Below are positions 24,901-37,033 of a DNA stretch of 64,000 bases, in pieces. The stretch is from Pohlia nutans (lineage: Eukaryota > Streptophyta > Bryopsida > Bryales > Mniaceae). Under the pieces are notes generated by a model that saw only the letters and a program-made list of their open reading frames with translations, did no database searches and had not been told where the DNA came from. The stretch is taken from positions 26,333,501-26,397,500 of the forward strand of contig CM040088.1 of assembly GCA_022496805.1 (NCBI GenBank), written 5' to 3'. Made by a program: the position numbers and the translations under genes. Position 1 is the stretch's first letter; each line of letters starts with the position of its first letter.

Positions 24901-25600
24901 AACCAGCCCAAAGCTCATCTCCGTTTGAAAACACCAACCTCTTCATTCGTGTCTTGCCTCCACGTGCATCCTCCATAGTCTCCTTCTCTAATGAAAGATC
25001 ATCAATATCATCAGCCTCGTCCTCTACAGTTTCATGCAATGGTAGTGTCACAGCCTTTGACCGCTGTAGCCTCCTCCTCTTCCTCTGTGGTGCAGACTGC
25101 CGCGGTATAAGATAGGACTCCACAACCAAATCATCCACTCGTGCTCGTTTTGTTGGTTGTCTTGTTTGGCGTTGTCACTGGCACCCAATCCACAATAACA
25201 GGAGTGGTTGCTTCGCTACAGCCTCTAAGGGAACATGCTCCCTCAACAAGTCATATGCCCAATGCTCTAGAATCTATGGTCTTGCACGTAGCATCTCTTT
25301 GGGTCCCAACGGCATACACTTCGTAACATAAGCCTTACGTGTCATCCTTAACTCAGGCTTTGGAATGGCCTTTCACTCCCTTTACAGCGAATGTACTATC
25401 TTCATTGTTGGAACATGATTGAACAAGCTCTACGGGACCAATGCCATGATCAACTCTCTGCATCATATACTTTATCGGGGTCGGGTCCTCGCTCTCTACT
25501 TGAATGAAAAAAAAATTCATTCGGCAATGAAATAATACATAGCACCACACCAATCACCTTCTCGAGTACTGACCAATATCTACCTAGCATCACAGGAAAC
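21990..25600 (-). pseudogene. Decayed coding tract of unknown family
   Basis: Minus-strand translation gives long open stretches with protein-like composition separated by stops: 25353-25553, 24833-25138 (acidic/basic mix with QRKRRRLQRS, DELWAGYIW), 23978-24256 (HIQHVWHIDDECYEAVLL, SNYESGFLW) and 23059-23358. The residues look like an old protein rather than random frames, but I do not recognise a domain and no intact frame remains. Scattered TAA/TGA codons would fit C-to-T decay of a methylated repeat. A degenerate transposon or retroelement protein is the most likely reading; this is inference. Confidence 0.3.
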
Positions 25601-26264
25601 TTTTTCATTCAGATCATAGGTCTTAGAGGGTCTTCGCTCGTAACCCATGAACCATGCTCCCTATACTCGAACATCACATTAGGAGCCATGGTATTAACCT
25701 CATTAGCTTGCACAAAGAGTAGAGTATCAACAATTTTGACATTGATATTCAAAATAATTTTGCCATTCCATATTACAAATTATTTCTAAAAATAGAAATG
25801 TCCCCATGGCACCCCCGTCATTGAGAAAATGACAATTCAGTCTACGAGGGAGCCCAAACATGGCCTTCAAAAGTTCTAGGAACTCCAGTGGAGCCCCCGG
25901 GGTTGTTCCTTAGGTCCTTAATGTGCTAGCGATTCCCGTTGGACCCTAAAGTACAATTCAGCACATGAATTGATTGATAATTATATGGTTTAGAGAGAAA
26001 TGTTTACCTCACAGTCTTAGATTCGTTGCAGAAAGCTCCTAGACCCCATAGTTGAGTACTCCTCTAATGGCAAATAAATGCTCCCTTACAAATTCTGTTA
26101 CAAATCATAACGATTATAAGGAATAGATTAGTTGAAAATAATATGGGGTCCATTAGTTGAAAATAAGTTGAAAAGAATTTAGAATCAAATTAGTGTAATA
26201 GTAGAATAGAAGAATGAGCAAGTAAGACGGAATGTTGGAGAGGTGTGATGAAGTAGAAACAAAT

Positions 26265-26730
26265 AACACACAATTCGCTATTTACGCACTTGGCTATATA
26301 ATCATGCACTTGGTCTCCAAGCGCATAAATATTTTTGTCTAACTTTTAAAAAAAAAACGACGATTATTGTCTTTCTACAATCTTAAATTGTAAACAAACA
26401 ATTATTTTAATTATTTTTTATTCTTATCTTTATCTTTTATTTTATCTTTTATTTGATCTTTTTTTTATATTTTGATTTCTTTCATGTCTTCTTTCTTGTC
26501 TTGCTCTTGTCTTTCTTCTTGTCTTCCTTTTTGTCTTCCTTTTTGTCTCTTTTTTTTTTCTACTTTTTCTTTAGTTGTGGCTGCTGAACCCTAAACAATG
26601 GGAGCAAAGCAACAAACAAAAAATAAACAAAAAATAAAAATAAAAAATTTAAAGTTTTTTAAAGTTTTTTTCCTTCTTTCTTCTTTCTAGTTGGCCGTCG
26701 GGTACTGCTGATTCCTAAATGGCAACCAGA

Positions 26731-26768
<38 letters not shown>

Positions 26769-27432
26769 AAAATTTTCTATTTTTACCCGCTTGGATGCGC
26801 GGCCGCGCACCCAAAGACCCTCCCATCTCCCTCATCTCCCTCTCTATCTTCATCTCCCTCTCCATCTCCCTCCCCTCTCCTCATATATACAGGGGAGAGG
26901 AGAGGGTCTCTCTCATTCACTCTCCCACTCCCTCTCCCTCCCCTCTCTCCTCTCCCCTATATATATGAGGAGAGGGGAAGGAGATGAAGAGGGAGAAGAG
27001 AGATGGGAGGGTCTTTGGGTGCGCGGCCGCGCACCCCAGAGGCTAAAATTAGAAAATTTTCAAAAAAAGAAAAGAAAAAGTTTAAGGGTTCTCATTGTTT
27101 AGGGTTCAATAGTCACAACTAAAGAAAAAGTAGAAGAAAAAAAAGACAAAAAGGAAGACAAGAAGAAAGACAAGAGGAAGACAAGAAGAAAGACAAGAGG
27201 GAGACAAGAAAGAAGACAAGAAAGATATTAAGATAAAAAAGAAAAGATAAAAAAGAATAGATAAAGATAAGAATAAAAAATAATTAAAATAATTATTTGT
27301 TTACAATTTAAGATTGTAGAAAGACAACATTGATGTTTTTTAGAGAACTTTTTAACCAATTTTTTTAAAAAGTCAAATATGCTTATTAAATGAGCGCACT
27401 TAGCCAAGTGCATAAATAGCGAATTGCGTGTT
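26265..27432. mobile_element. Long-TIR fold-back element, copy 2 (giant palindrome)
   Basis: AACACACAATTCGCTATTTA at the left, TAAATAGCGAATTGCGTGTT at the right. Nearly the whole 1168 bases fold back: the TTCTACAATCTTAAATTGTA block is mirrored near 27300, and TGCGCGGCCGCGCACCCAAA (about 26796) is mirrored at about 27016, each containing a NotI-type GCGGCCGC core. Between them lies a CT-rich/AG-rich centre with two TATATA-containing turns (26884, 26958). Same family as 4683-6214. Confidence 0.7.
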
Positions 27433-27629
27433 AAATGAGTTAAAAGGATGCGCGGACAAATCTTAAAGAGGTGTGATGAGGTGTGATGATGTTGAAGAGG
27501 TGTGGTGATGCTTGTCATTTGGAAAGAATCAACTGTTTCTTTTGCTAGTAGTAGGGCTAGTGTGAGTAGAAAAAAAATTTAAATTTCATACTTCCAAGTA
27601 AGGACAATACCATATCCACATAACACACC

Positions 27630-27799
27630 TTTCATTAAAATTGCACCGTAGGACTAGAAAAGTAATGGGAGTGCTCCCCTTTTCATTAGAGACCAATCCA
27701 TAATTTTTCTATAATGCTCTTATTCGTGGATTTATTTCTATAGAGAAGGGGAGCACTCTATATCACTTTTCCAATCCGGTAGTCTAGTTTTAATGAAAT
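27630..27799. repeat. Hairpin MITE candidate
   Basis: TTTCATTAAAA...GGACTAG at the left pairs with CTAGTTTTAATGAAA at the right, and AGTGCTCCCCTT with AAGGGGAGCACT inside. The arms carry several mismatches, so this is an older element. Confidence 0.5.
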
Positions 27800-28160
27800 G
27801 TGCGCTCCATAGCATGTTTGTCCCAAAACATTCATAATTTCAATGAAACAAATGACAATCATGTGCCATTGGGTAGATCCCCTAAATAAATAAGTGATGT
27901 GGACACACAAAAGACACGATTTCATCTAAAGAAGAGCTTGCTATGCATTTTAAATTTGAAAACAATTGCATGACCTATTCTACAGAGCACTAAGGTAAAC
28001 CATCCTATTTGTATTATGTGACTATTTATACCACTTTGTGATCATTATATATCAATGTTGTACATTTAAAAATTTGGTACATAGTTGCACAAATAGGGTG
28101 GCTTATTTTAATAGTAAGACTCTTTACAATGCTCCAATGGAAAACAACATACTCATGACA

Positions 28161-28502
28161 TCTCTAATATTAATTACACAACGTCACCATACTACGCTGC
28201 TTGGTATCCGTCACGAAATCATCCACATTTCACATCCATGCCTTTCATCCAATTTTTCATCATTCATGGTCTCAAATCGTTCTCCATAGTTCCCATGATG
28301 TTCTCCAAAGCTTGGCATCACATTCCCTAGCGTCCCCTTCATGTTTCCTAGCATTCCCTAATGTTCCATAATGTTCCCATCATGTTTCCTAATGTTCCCA
28401 AGTTCTTTTATGTTCCCAAAGTTCCCATGATCCTTTTGTGTTCCCAATTGATTCCCACGTTCCCAATGCAATGTTGGTGCATTGCAACAGGGTGTTCGCT
28501 AG
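28161..28502 (+). mobile_element. Small non-autonomous Helitron candidate, copy 2
   Basis: It starts TCTCTAATATTAATTACAC after an A and ends GGTGTTCGCTAG before a T. The same 7-base-arm hairpin CAATGCA/TGCATTG (28464-28484) precedes the CTAG. It aligns with 6427-6729 over its whole length apart from indels, and both copies obey the A-T insertion rule. Confidence 0.7.
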
Positions 28503-30076
28503 TATTATTTTATTTTGACTGCAAATGAAAAGACAATTTCATTGGATTACAGTGCCAGCCGGCCAACATGCTGACCGTCACTCCACTCCATTGGCTTTTG
28601 TGTAGTGAGGCCAGCATGTCAATTCAAAACCACCATATGTATATGTAGAGCCTGCCATGAGAGTGAGGACCGGCATTCAGGCCTTCAAGTACTTTTTGCG
28701 ACATGACCATCATTTGTTTCTCGACACTTAAACACGGGTGTTGAATTACAGAATCTGACCAAATCCAAGAATGACAATATTATTGTACCACAAACTCTCA
28801 ACACAGGAGACATATGTGCAGTCAGGGAAGAGTAATACAAAAACTGCGACCGTGACGTGATCATTCAACTGTACACCTCCCCGGCCTTTTTTTCCCCAGC
28901 CACATGATCATCAATCCCTGAACCCTGATCCATCGCCAAACTCTTTAAATATTTGGCTGTTGCATTATTTGCTTAAAACCAGGCGGAATTTACCATTGAC
29001 CTCAAAAGCTGAGTGACTGGGATTACACCCGGCCAGGCAGGACTGAGCCAACATGAATGCACTGTTACACCAACCATCAATTGCAGATAGTAAAGCTGCC
29101 TGTACTCGCACCCCATAATAGAATGGACAGCTCAATTAAATTCTCCTAACTGAATGCTTTTATCTTGACCAGTTGGAGATTTTAGTAGCCATCTCCGAAA
29201 ACGAGGGTTGTGCTAATCATTGAGCTTCTGCGCTCGTTTTAAGGCCCTTTGTATTCAGTGTCGTACGTGGATGAAGACTTGACAACATAGATTCACCCCC
29301 TCTGGATGACAATTCTTAACATCTCCTTTTCAGGTGGTTGCAACTTGCAACCATACTTCATTAATTTTGACACCTGCTAGAGCTGTCAATGCTCTATATT
29401 CTATAACAACCATGCAGGAGTTCCAGGCCTAGCTAGCTCCTTGCCTAGCTCCAAGCAAATCGGCATGACAATACGTATTTAATTAATTCATAGAATTCTA
29501 CACGTGTGCCTGGGTATGTTTTTACAATTGTTTCTCTTTTTTTTGGTAGTGAATGAGCAGTGCTAGAGGGGACAGGCTAGAGGTCTTAAAATTCAAAATG
29601 CAATACAAACTGAGAGTCTTCCAGAATGCCAAATAATTATTTGAAGCAGTAGCAGAGTGGTCTCTGGAAAATTCAGCCAAGAACTGAGGCATTTGAGAAT
29701 GTTCAACGTCATGTATTCATGTGCTCAGGGACCGAAAACATTGAAGACTCAGCTAGTGCAAAAATGCTGTCACAAGGAACCCTGACCATAGTAATGGGTA
29801 CAAGAATGATGGTAAATTCTTGGTAATCACTTGCTAAATTGAACAACTACTTGCTATAAACAGCAGTTTGGCAGTAATTAATGTTTACTTCCCAGTGAAT
29901 TGGACAAGGTTCCCTGCGGCTATGTTAGTTCAGAGGATCCAGATTGATATGGATTCAATGAGTGCTAGACTCAACGGAAGTTAATAATAAGCCTCGTCCT
30001 AATTGATTTTATATATGTATAACAATACCAAAATTGGGTTAGTTAATGGAGATATAAGTATGATCTGGCATATTTA
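28503..30076. other. Gene-less stretch downstream of the TPD1-like gene
   Basis: Mixed sequence with no ORF of substance. It lies 3' of the minus-strand gene that ends at 30077 and may include its 3' UTR, which I cannot delimit. Confidence 0.35.
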
Positions 30077-31624
30077 TCATTTGCAAAAGCTGGCAGACTT
30101 GAAGCGGAGAGGGTACATGAAGGAGTTGGCATACGTGAAGCGCAGAGTCTCGCCGTGCTTGAGGGGCTTGCCTCCATTGACGAGGCAATCGTCGAAGGCG
30201 ATGCGTTTGAAGCTGTTGGGATTCACGAGGAGAGCCGAAGCAAACCAGCCGCAGAAGACGTGGATATTGGAAGGTGCACAGTCGGACATACAGTTGTTCA
30301 TGATCTGCACTGTGTAGTGTGGAATGCCCGAGGATCCATCGGGGCTTTGGAATATGCTGATGTCCTTGTTTGTGCACGCACCTGCCATCATATCTTCAAT
30401 CATAAACATAACATGATCATGAATATATCGATCGACCGCTTAATTCTACCTTTCTGTAAAATCATTGAAACGGTGAACTCTCCTTATAAGTTCATCCACC
30501 TCTGTCATTAACCCCTAGAGGACCAAGAAGTCCAAATTGGGCTTCATGTGTTTTTTAGCAGTTTTGTGAGTCCAAGGTCTTACGTAAACTTGCTTCTGTT
30601 CAAATTTATTCACGGTGATTTGACCAACACATGCAATGTTTTGCACTGATTTCAGTGATGGTCTCATCTGAATTCTATTTTTCACAATGTGATCAGTTGA
30701 AGTTGTCATTTTAAAACTATGAATCCTTGGTCCTTTTTGCCAGGGTTAAATATTACTAGCGTCAATCAGCTCGTGTTGGAAAGAGTCTGTACTTACCAGA
30801 GACTAAAACCCGACGACCATCTGAGAATGTGAAGCGGCGGCCTATTCCGTGTCTGCGATGATGAACTTGCCTGCCTTTGGAGATCGACATTGATTTTCGT
30901 GGATTCATACTCGGCATCCTTGCATCGAGATCCGTCGAATCTGTACATCAAACGCACATGAAATCATGCAGAGCTCTGATCCCGTCTGGGTTTAATGAAG
31001 TGTTACAATTTGACTTAGTGTGACCAATTCTTGTTTGGAGGGTTCCAGAAATGTAACTTGAACGATTTCTTATAAAATCAAAGAGATCCTGAAGCTGCAT
31101 TGATTATATTTCTCTGTTGTCATCTGAATATAAAAAAGGAAGTAGGTTTCAGACTGAAGGGCTTACCACGCTTAGTTCGACATGAATCATGCGGTCTTAT
31201 GAATTCATTGGATGGGTTATGCCTCTTCGTTTCACTCTCCACAGCAGAGCGATCAAGCGCGCTCTCAAAACCTGCAAAAGGTGAATTGGTCTGAGACAAG
31301 TACAAGCACTACTTGATGGATTCAATGCAAGAAGATGCTACAATATGATACAGCATTCGAGGTTTCAGTGCCGGTGCATATAATAATACTACTGGATGAT
31401 CGATAGATGTTCAAGGATTAGGTTCAATTCCACGCACCTGTAACGTGTGAAATCATGGTGAAGAACATGAGCAGGAGCATGATCTGAGCGCTGTTTCTCC
31501 GCTTCCGAAGAGGAATAAGAATCTTGGCCTCGGAAGATGAATCATCATATTCTACCACAGCATTCGACGATGGAGCAGTAGCCACGTAGAGCGCAGGCGG
31601 ATTCCGAGCGCAATATGGCATCAT
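30077..31624 (-). CDS. TPD1-like: TPD1-like cysteine-rich secreted-type protein (4 exons)
   Basis: Exons 31624-31438, 31271-31167, 30940-30797 and 30381-30077 join in frame, every intron in phase 1 with GT-AG ends, giving 246 residues. The last exon encodes the whole TPD1 domain (about residues 147-246) with ACTNKDI, QSP.G.SGIP.Y.V, CAPSNIHVFCGWFAS, DDCLVNGGKPL and FTYANSFMYPL, and six cysteines. In Arabidopsis, TPD1 is a small secreted ligand of the EMS1/EXS receptor kinase that sets tapetal cell fate; related proteins occur across land plants. The first exon holds a hydrophobic segment near residues 47-61 after an unusual 46-residue leader containing RKRR, so it may act as a signal anchor. 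Exons 2-3 add a basic linker (HHRRHGIGRR) absent from the short TPD1 core. The start (tandem ATG at 31624) is the least certain part. Intron 3 contains a TTAA element. Confidence 0.8.
30508..30749. mobile_element. TTAA-flanked element, family C, in TPD1-like intron 3
   Basis: TTAACCCCTAGAGGACCAAG at the left and CCTTTTTGCCAGGGTTAA at the right. The interior AATTGGGCTTCATGT and TCATTTTAAAACTATGAAT blocks recur in copies at 33864, 37549 and, inverted, at 37282 and 38049. 242 bases, non-coding. Confidence 0.7.
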
Positions 31625-33863
31625 GTGCCGGTGCGTTTCTCAATCACATAATTCGAGCTCAATAATATTCATACTCAAAACAGATCATCTCCTAGCTCGC
31701 CATAGGATTACTGTAGCTGATCTCTCTGATCTATTCTGAAACTCACATACTTAACGGGCCGGAAACAAACCAATTCGACACCATCCCTTCTTTCGATCGA
31801 TCAAGCTTTATGAAATGATCTCTGCAGGTTCCACCGACGTTGGTTCAAGCTCCCCAAAGCAAGTATGGAAGTAGAAACGACATGGATCTTGATCGAGCTC
31901 CTGCAGCCTGTTAATAATATATCCTGTGTGCTAATCATGGAGCTCAGTGTGATGATGGCCGTGCAACCAGTACCGTACTGTTATGGACGAGAAGGTCGAC
32001 CATGTCCATCCACTCACCACACACCACCATTCCCCGCCACCATTTTCAACTCTTACATCATGTGCACACAAGATTGCTCTCCGGAAGATCCACAGAACTG
32101 GCAGGCATGTGACCACCAATCTTGGCTCGATATAGATATATAAATATTATTTCCTACCTAGCTCACTTACAGTAAAAAAATAAAAGCAACAACTGCAGAA
32201 CAACGCCACTAGATTCATATCAATACTGTTCTTCTACTTCTAGTAAAAACGAAAGAGCTTGGAAATGATCTACTGTCTACTGATGAGTGAGGTCAGAGGA
32301 CCAGCTTGGTATTACAACCGTTACATTTCTACTCCAGAAAGTTTCGTCTACGGTCCCTGTAAGTACTTGACTAGAACTGGAACGTCGGCACTACCCCACT
32401 CCTGAAGATGGGTCGGCAGTGAGAGAAACTCTGCTATATGACTGATTGAGAGTAATGTTAACTTCCTAACAAAGTTGAAAATGAATGGATCAACACATGA
32501 TGATCAATCTCACACAAACTAACAAACTGGCGCCGGGGGATTTTATCCAAAGCAGGAACTGTTCCAGACAGGGTTACTAATATGCACAAACTGTGAGCGG
32601 CGAAACTGACAGCTTAGGGTAAAATGATCAAGCTGATGGGTCCTTCCACCAACGTTCTTTATTACCTACCCTGCCCCCCTGCCTGCCCGGGGCTCTTGGT
32701 TGTACTCTACTGTAGCTGCAGAAGATTAATCATCGCCCATTATTCTTCAAAAGCTCGACAGTGCCTCAGCTCCCGGTCAGTGATATGTATCCCACTGGTC
32801 CCCAAATTCTCCCAATGATCATCGCAACATTAGCACTTTGCAGACTGTCACAACCTTATAATATATATATATAATAAACCATTATTTTGTTCATCATAAC
32901 AAGAATGTGAATTAGCTATCGATCTGAAAGTTTACTTATTAACTACAACTTACGGTGGTCAATGGGTTATCAGTCTGTTGGAAGTGATCCCACGAGCAGT
33001 TTGGAACATAATCATGAATCATATGTATGAGAGTTGTTAGGACCCAAGCTGTTAGCCTCAGTGAGACTCTCAAGGCTCTCATTGCATTGATGAATTATGA
33101 TTGTAGATATGCTGAAGTCAGTCTTGCTAATCAGTTTGATAGTAATTTTCTGGTTTTTGATCTTAAACATCTTAGTCCACCATTAATTATTGCTTTGCTT
33201 ATGATGATGACAAGAACAAGCTCAAAATGTTACATTACCCTTCTTGTCATGTTCAATTCAGTTGCTTTTTGTCGGAAGGACAGGGAATTGGGCAGCTGGC
33301 TGCTAGCTAATGGCTTAGTCAGGACAACTTGTCCTGACAAAGGGAGAAAGAAACGCCGTTGTTAGCTAGGTAGGTCTGATTCCTTCACTCAACTCTCCAG
33401 GTCAAATATATTTGAATAATTATGCAATTTATTTAGTCCTTAGCCACATCATCGTTGAAATGAATGGTACAGTTTCAATTGACTAAAAACCTTCCTCAAG
33501 CAGATTTTTCAAGAACTTTGCGCATTTGGATGTCATAATTTTGACACTTGTAATACACCATTTTAACTAACATATGAATAATTCACTTATACCAATGGTA
33601 GTTAGTAATCATATAGTGAGTCCTTCATATGGTTTTATTAGTTTTTATATTTATCATCTTATTTTGTGAATCTCCAAACGGAAATAGGGCGAAAGAATTG
33701 CCACCTATGATTGTTTGTACAGATTTAACAGATTCAGTTGGTGCCGGTACCAGTCTGCCTGATTTGACCGCTGGTTGACCACAGGGGTCACTCAAGACTT
33801 CCTTTACAAATTTACTTCATTGACGGTCACATTCACAGCTAAATAGTTCCTGGCAAAACATTC
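31625..33863. other. Upstream region of the TPD1-like gene, no further gene seen
   Basis: Probably includes the promoter of the minus-strand TPD1-like gene, but no motif stands out. Short plus-strand frames at 31865-32143 and 33027-33365 have no recognisable domain or homologous partner exon. Confidence 0.35.
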
Positions 33864-34099
33864 TTAACCCCTAGAAGTCCAAATTGGGCTTCATGTTTTT
33901 TATAGCAGTTTTGAATGGGTCCTTGGAGATTTCGTTTAGTTCTAAAAATTTATTTGTCTTTTGATCAATATATGCACTGTTCTTCACTCATTCCAAAGAT
34001 ATAAATTATGTTCCTAATTATTTGAATTGCATTTTTCACAACAGGATTGATGGAATTTGTCATTTTAAAACTATGAATCCTTGGTCCTTTAGGGATTAA
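33864..34099. mobile_element. TTAA-flanked element, family C
   Basis: TTAACCCCTAGAAGTCCAAA to GGTCCTTTAGGGATTAA. It shares AATTGGGCTTCATGT, the AGCAGTTTTGA block and TCATTTTAAAACTATGAATC with the intronic copies. This is the only copy in the window outside a recognised gene. Confidence 0.7.
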
Positions 34100-36794
34100 G
34101 CAAAGAAGTAGCTGACTAGGGTGTTTTTGGGATTTTGAGATATTTATAGAATAAACAAATTGAGAATACCCGTAAATGTCATGTGATTTGGTAGTCCAGA
34201 TATCACGAATCACATGCATTGGACTTAGAAATCTCAATTTGGTATATGTGAATTTTTATTTTATTTTTGGCACAAATAAAGGGAATCCTTTACAGCAAGA
34301 GAAAGACCGGTACAAATACAACACGGACCTGGTGAGGGCAAAGAAAAAGAATGGAGAAAAAGAAAAGGAGGGAGAGAAAAGAAAGACATACAATCTAGAC
34401 ACAAAGCAAGAGACTTAGACTACTCACTATTCAATCTAAGTAAGAGGGCCAAGGTGCCAATTCGGTTGGCATTAGGTTCTTTAACCAACACCGGGTTATA
34501 CCCTTTTCAACAGTAGCACTGTAAGCACCAACTACAGTATCTCACTACTCATTCTTTAACTAAATTTTGACGCACGTGGACTTGCCATGATTAAAGGATG
34601 TGCTGCAATGATTCAACGATCTACAACATATTTTGAGGTGCTTCATGATGAGGATAAAGAACTTTATGGGGAATATGTGAATTAACTCAAATATGTTGTA
34701 TATGCAGAATACTTAAATATATTGATATATGTATTAATGAAATACAACAACAATCATAAGCTTGAATTCAAAATACACGCAAAAATACATTACCAAAGAG
34801 GACCTTTGGGACGTTTAAGGGGTTGATATTAAACTTTGAAAACATACAAATTAATTTTCCTCCTCCCTTTTACTAATGGGGGCCTTTTGGCTTGCTGAAT
34901 AATTATGTTATAGGATAATAATGTTATGTAGAGATTTAATTTCCCAATTACTACTAGTACATATTCCGGCATCAAAGTGGGCAAAGGTTAATATCAACCT
35001 AATTGGAGGGCCCTCGTCTTTGATATGACTTGTTTTTATTAACGACTTCAGCAAACCATAAAACCACTCATGAAATAGCTTTAGAATCCATGCAAAGGTG
35101 TTCATTAAGGTATATAACCCTATTTGTACCACGATTTAGAAGTCACCCTATTTATGCAACTATAACATACTAAAATTTTGTAGCGTAGATATCAAAATCT
35201 TAAATGTGGGGTCTACACTAATATGTAGTGATAGACTGATCACAAAGTGGCACAATTAAATAGTCATATGGCACAAATAGTCACATGGCACAAACATTAA
35301 AGAAAGTCTCAACCATCAACAAGACTCTCAAAAGAGAGGAGACAAAAGAGTCTCATAGATTTAATTTTCTTTCATAAATACTTTTTTCAGTTTTTTCTCT
35401 ATCTCTGCTCAAGGAGATTGGATGAACTTGGGAGGCGGGCTCTTTTAATTGGTCACCAACTCTCATATTCGCAAAATTCACACACATAACATTCAGTAGC
35501 CTTCATATTGGGTGCCTTTTTAGTTCATCTTGCTTCATTTAGCTTATAGCTTCTGACTTCATCCAAAGCATCTTCTCGTGAGGTAATACTAGGTGATTAA
35601 ATAAAGGATGATAGTCAATGGAATGGAGATGACATTACAATGTGTAAGCCCATTGATTTTATTCTGTAAGTTACTTATAATATTAAAACCAATACTGCTT
35701 CCTCACTAGTTCCTAACAATGCTAGTTAATATTAAAACCAATGCAAGTTCTTCATGCATGAATAAAGTTAAGTTAAATATCGGCATGATATTTAAATCAA
35801 GGTTGCCACTCGTGAGCCTTGAGTTGCTTTTTGAATCAAAAAATTATTGATTTGATAAAGTACCATAATCTACATTAAATCATGGCATGCCATTCAACCA
35901 ACTCCTAGTCAGTTGTTCCTGCTTAATGCCACCTGCCCACATAGCTACTGATGGGATGTGGAATATTCCACATCGTTTCATTGGGAGGATGAAATGATGT
36001 GGAATATTCCACATCATTCCATCCGGGGGAGGGCAGCAGTCTCAAAGACTACTATATGTTATGACAAGTTGACGCCCAAATCTGTCATAAATCTGTCGCT
36101 GGTATATGGCTTCGTTGGTTTTGCTGGCAACATGGTAGCCTACTGTACTGGAAGTTTCAGACTTTCAGTAATCTTAGCTTGGTGGTGGATTAGCTTAGAG
36201 AAACTAATTAATAAGCTGGACATGGAACCTGTTCCCATGAACGTTCTCAACCTGTCATCACATTCGTGCACAGCATATGATCCATGGAGTGAGTACTACT
36301 AAGCTTACCAGATGCCGGACGTTGCCATGCCAGATCCAAACTGAGCTGCAAAGAAACAGAATTCTGAGTTGACAGACAGACACTAACAATTAATCATCTG
36401 TAAGTGCCAGACAGTGCATATATGCCGTGTACGCTTCACTAACTTGATCGATTCCGATCCAGCGTAAAAGATCAGACTCATTTCCTGGCCTGCAACACCG
36501 AATCGCCATGACGTAATTCCCACGGCGGAAAAAACCATGACAACATTAGACTCGTCCTTTCACTCCCCAAAAAATTCAAAATGCTGTCCAATTTCCTGCG
36601 TACTCCCTTCTAGTTTCACTTTTCCAATTAAGATATGTATCTGTCTAGATCAAATTAAAGGAAGTTTAAGAAATGGTAAATGTTGAGGTTCCACTACGAG
36701 ACCAAAATCTCTTGAAATGCAGCTCCAAATCAGGTTGAAAGTACGTTGTTGCTCCTGAAGTTGAAAGATAACTCTATTGTCTTTCAACTGTTAA
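34100..36794. other. Gene-less stretch with a repeat shared with 38.5-38.7 kb
   Basis: 35490-36020 holds AACATTCAGTAGCCTTC and, at its right, CTACTGATGGGATGTGGAATATTCCACATC. Inverted counterparts of the latter (GTGTGGTATATTCCACACC, CATCAGTAGCTAAGTGAACAGGTGG) lie at 38588-38650. The frame at 35958-36302 starts inside this repeat and is unlikely to be a gene. Confidence 0.4.
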
Positions 36795-36951
36795 CAGGGA
36801 GATAAATACAAGATTCCCATATGGGAAACGCGGACAAATTTCCCACAATTGTAACTTTCCCAGATAAAAATACACTACAATCATCCCAAGAAAGTTATAA
36901 TTGTGGGAATTTTGTCCCACTCCCATGTGGGAATGTCTTTATTTCTCCCTG
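36795..36951. repeat. Hairpin MITE in the promoter region of the COA1-like gene
   Basis: CAGGGAGATAAATAC... at the left mirrors ...TTTATTTCTCCCTG at the right, and TTCCCATATGGGAA and TTTCCCACAATTGTAACTTTC mirror their partners. It ends about 80 bases before the proposed ATG, so it probably contributes promoter or 5' UTR sequence. Confidence 0.6.
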
Positions 36952-37033
36952 TGCGTTGCAGTCTTCATGAATTTTGAAGTTCTTCCCTGATCGACTGCAA
37001 AGATTGCCGCAAGTTTGAAAGTATCAATCAACA

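Noticed and set aside
26791..27102. 103-codon plus-strand frame rich in Ser/Pro/Leu
   Set aside because: It lies in the CT-rich centre of the palindromic element and reads low-complexity DNA.
31865..32143. Possible upstream coding exon near the TPD1-like gene
   Set aside because: Opposite strand to the gene, no motif, and its reverse frame is equally featureless.
33027..33365. 112-codon frame
   Set aside because: No recognisable motif, no flanking exon signals and ordinary AT-rich surroundings; not supportable as a gene.
35958..36302. 114-codon frame
   Set aside because: It begins in a GATGTGGAATATTCCACATC repeat, has no domain and no splice partners.
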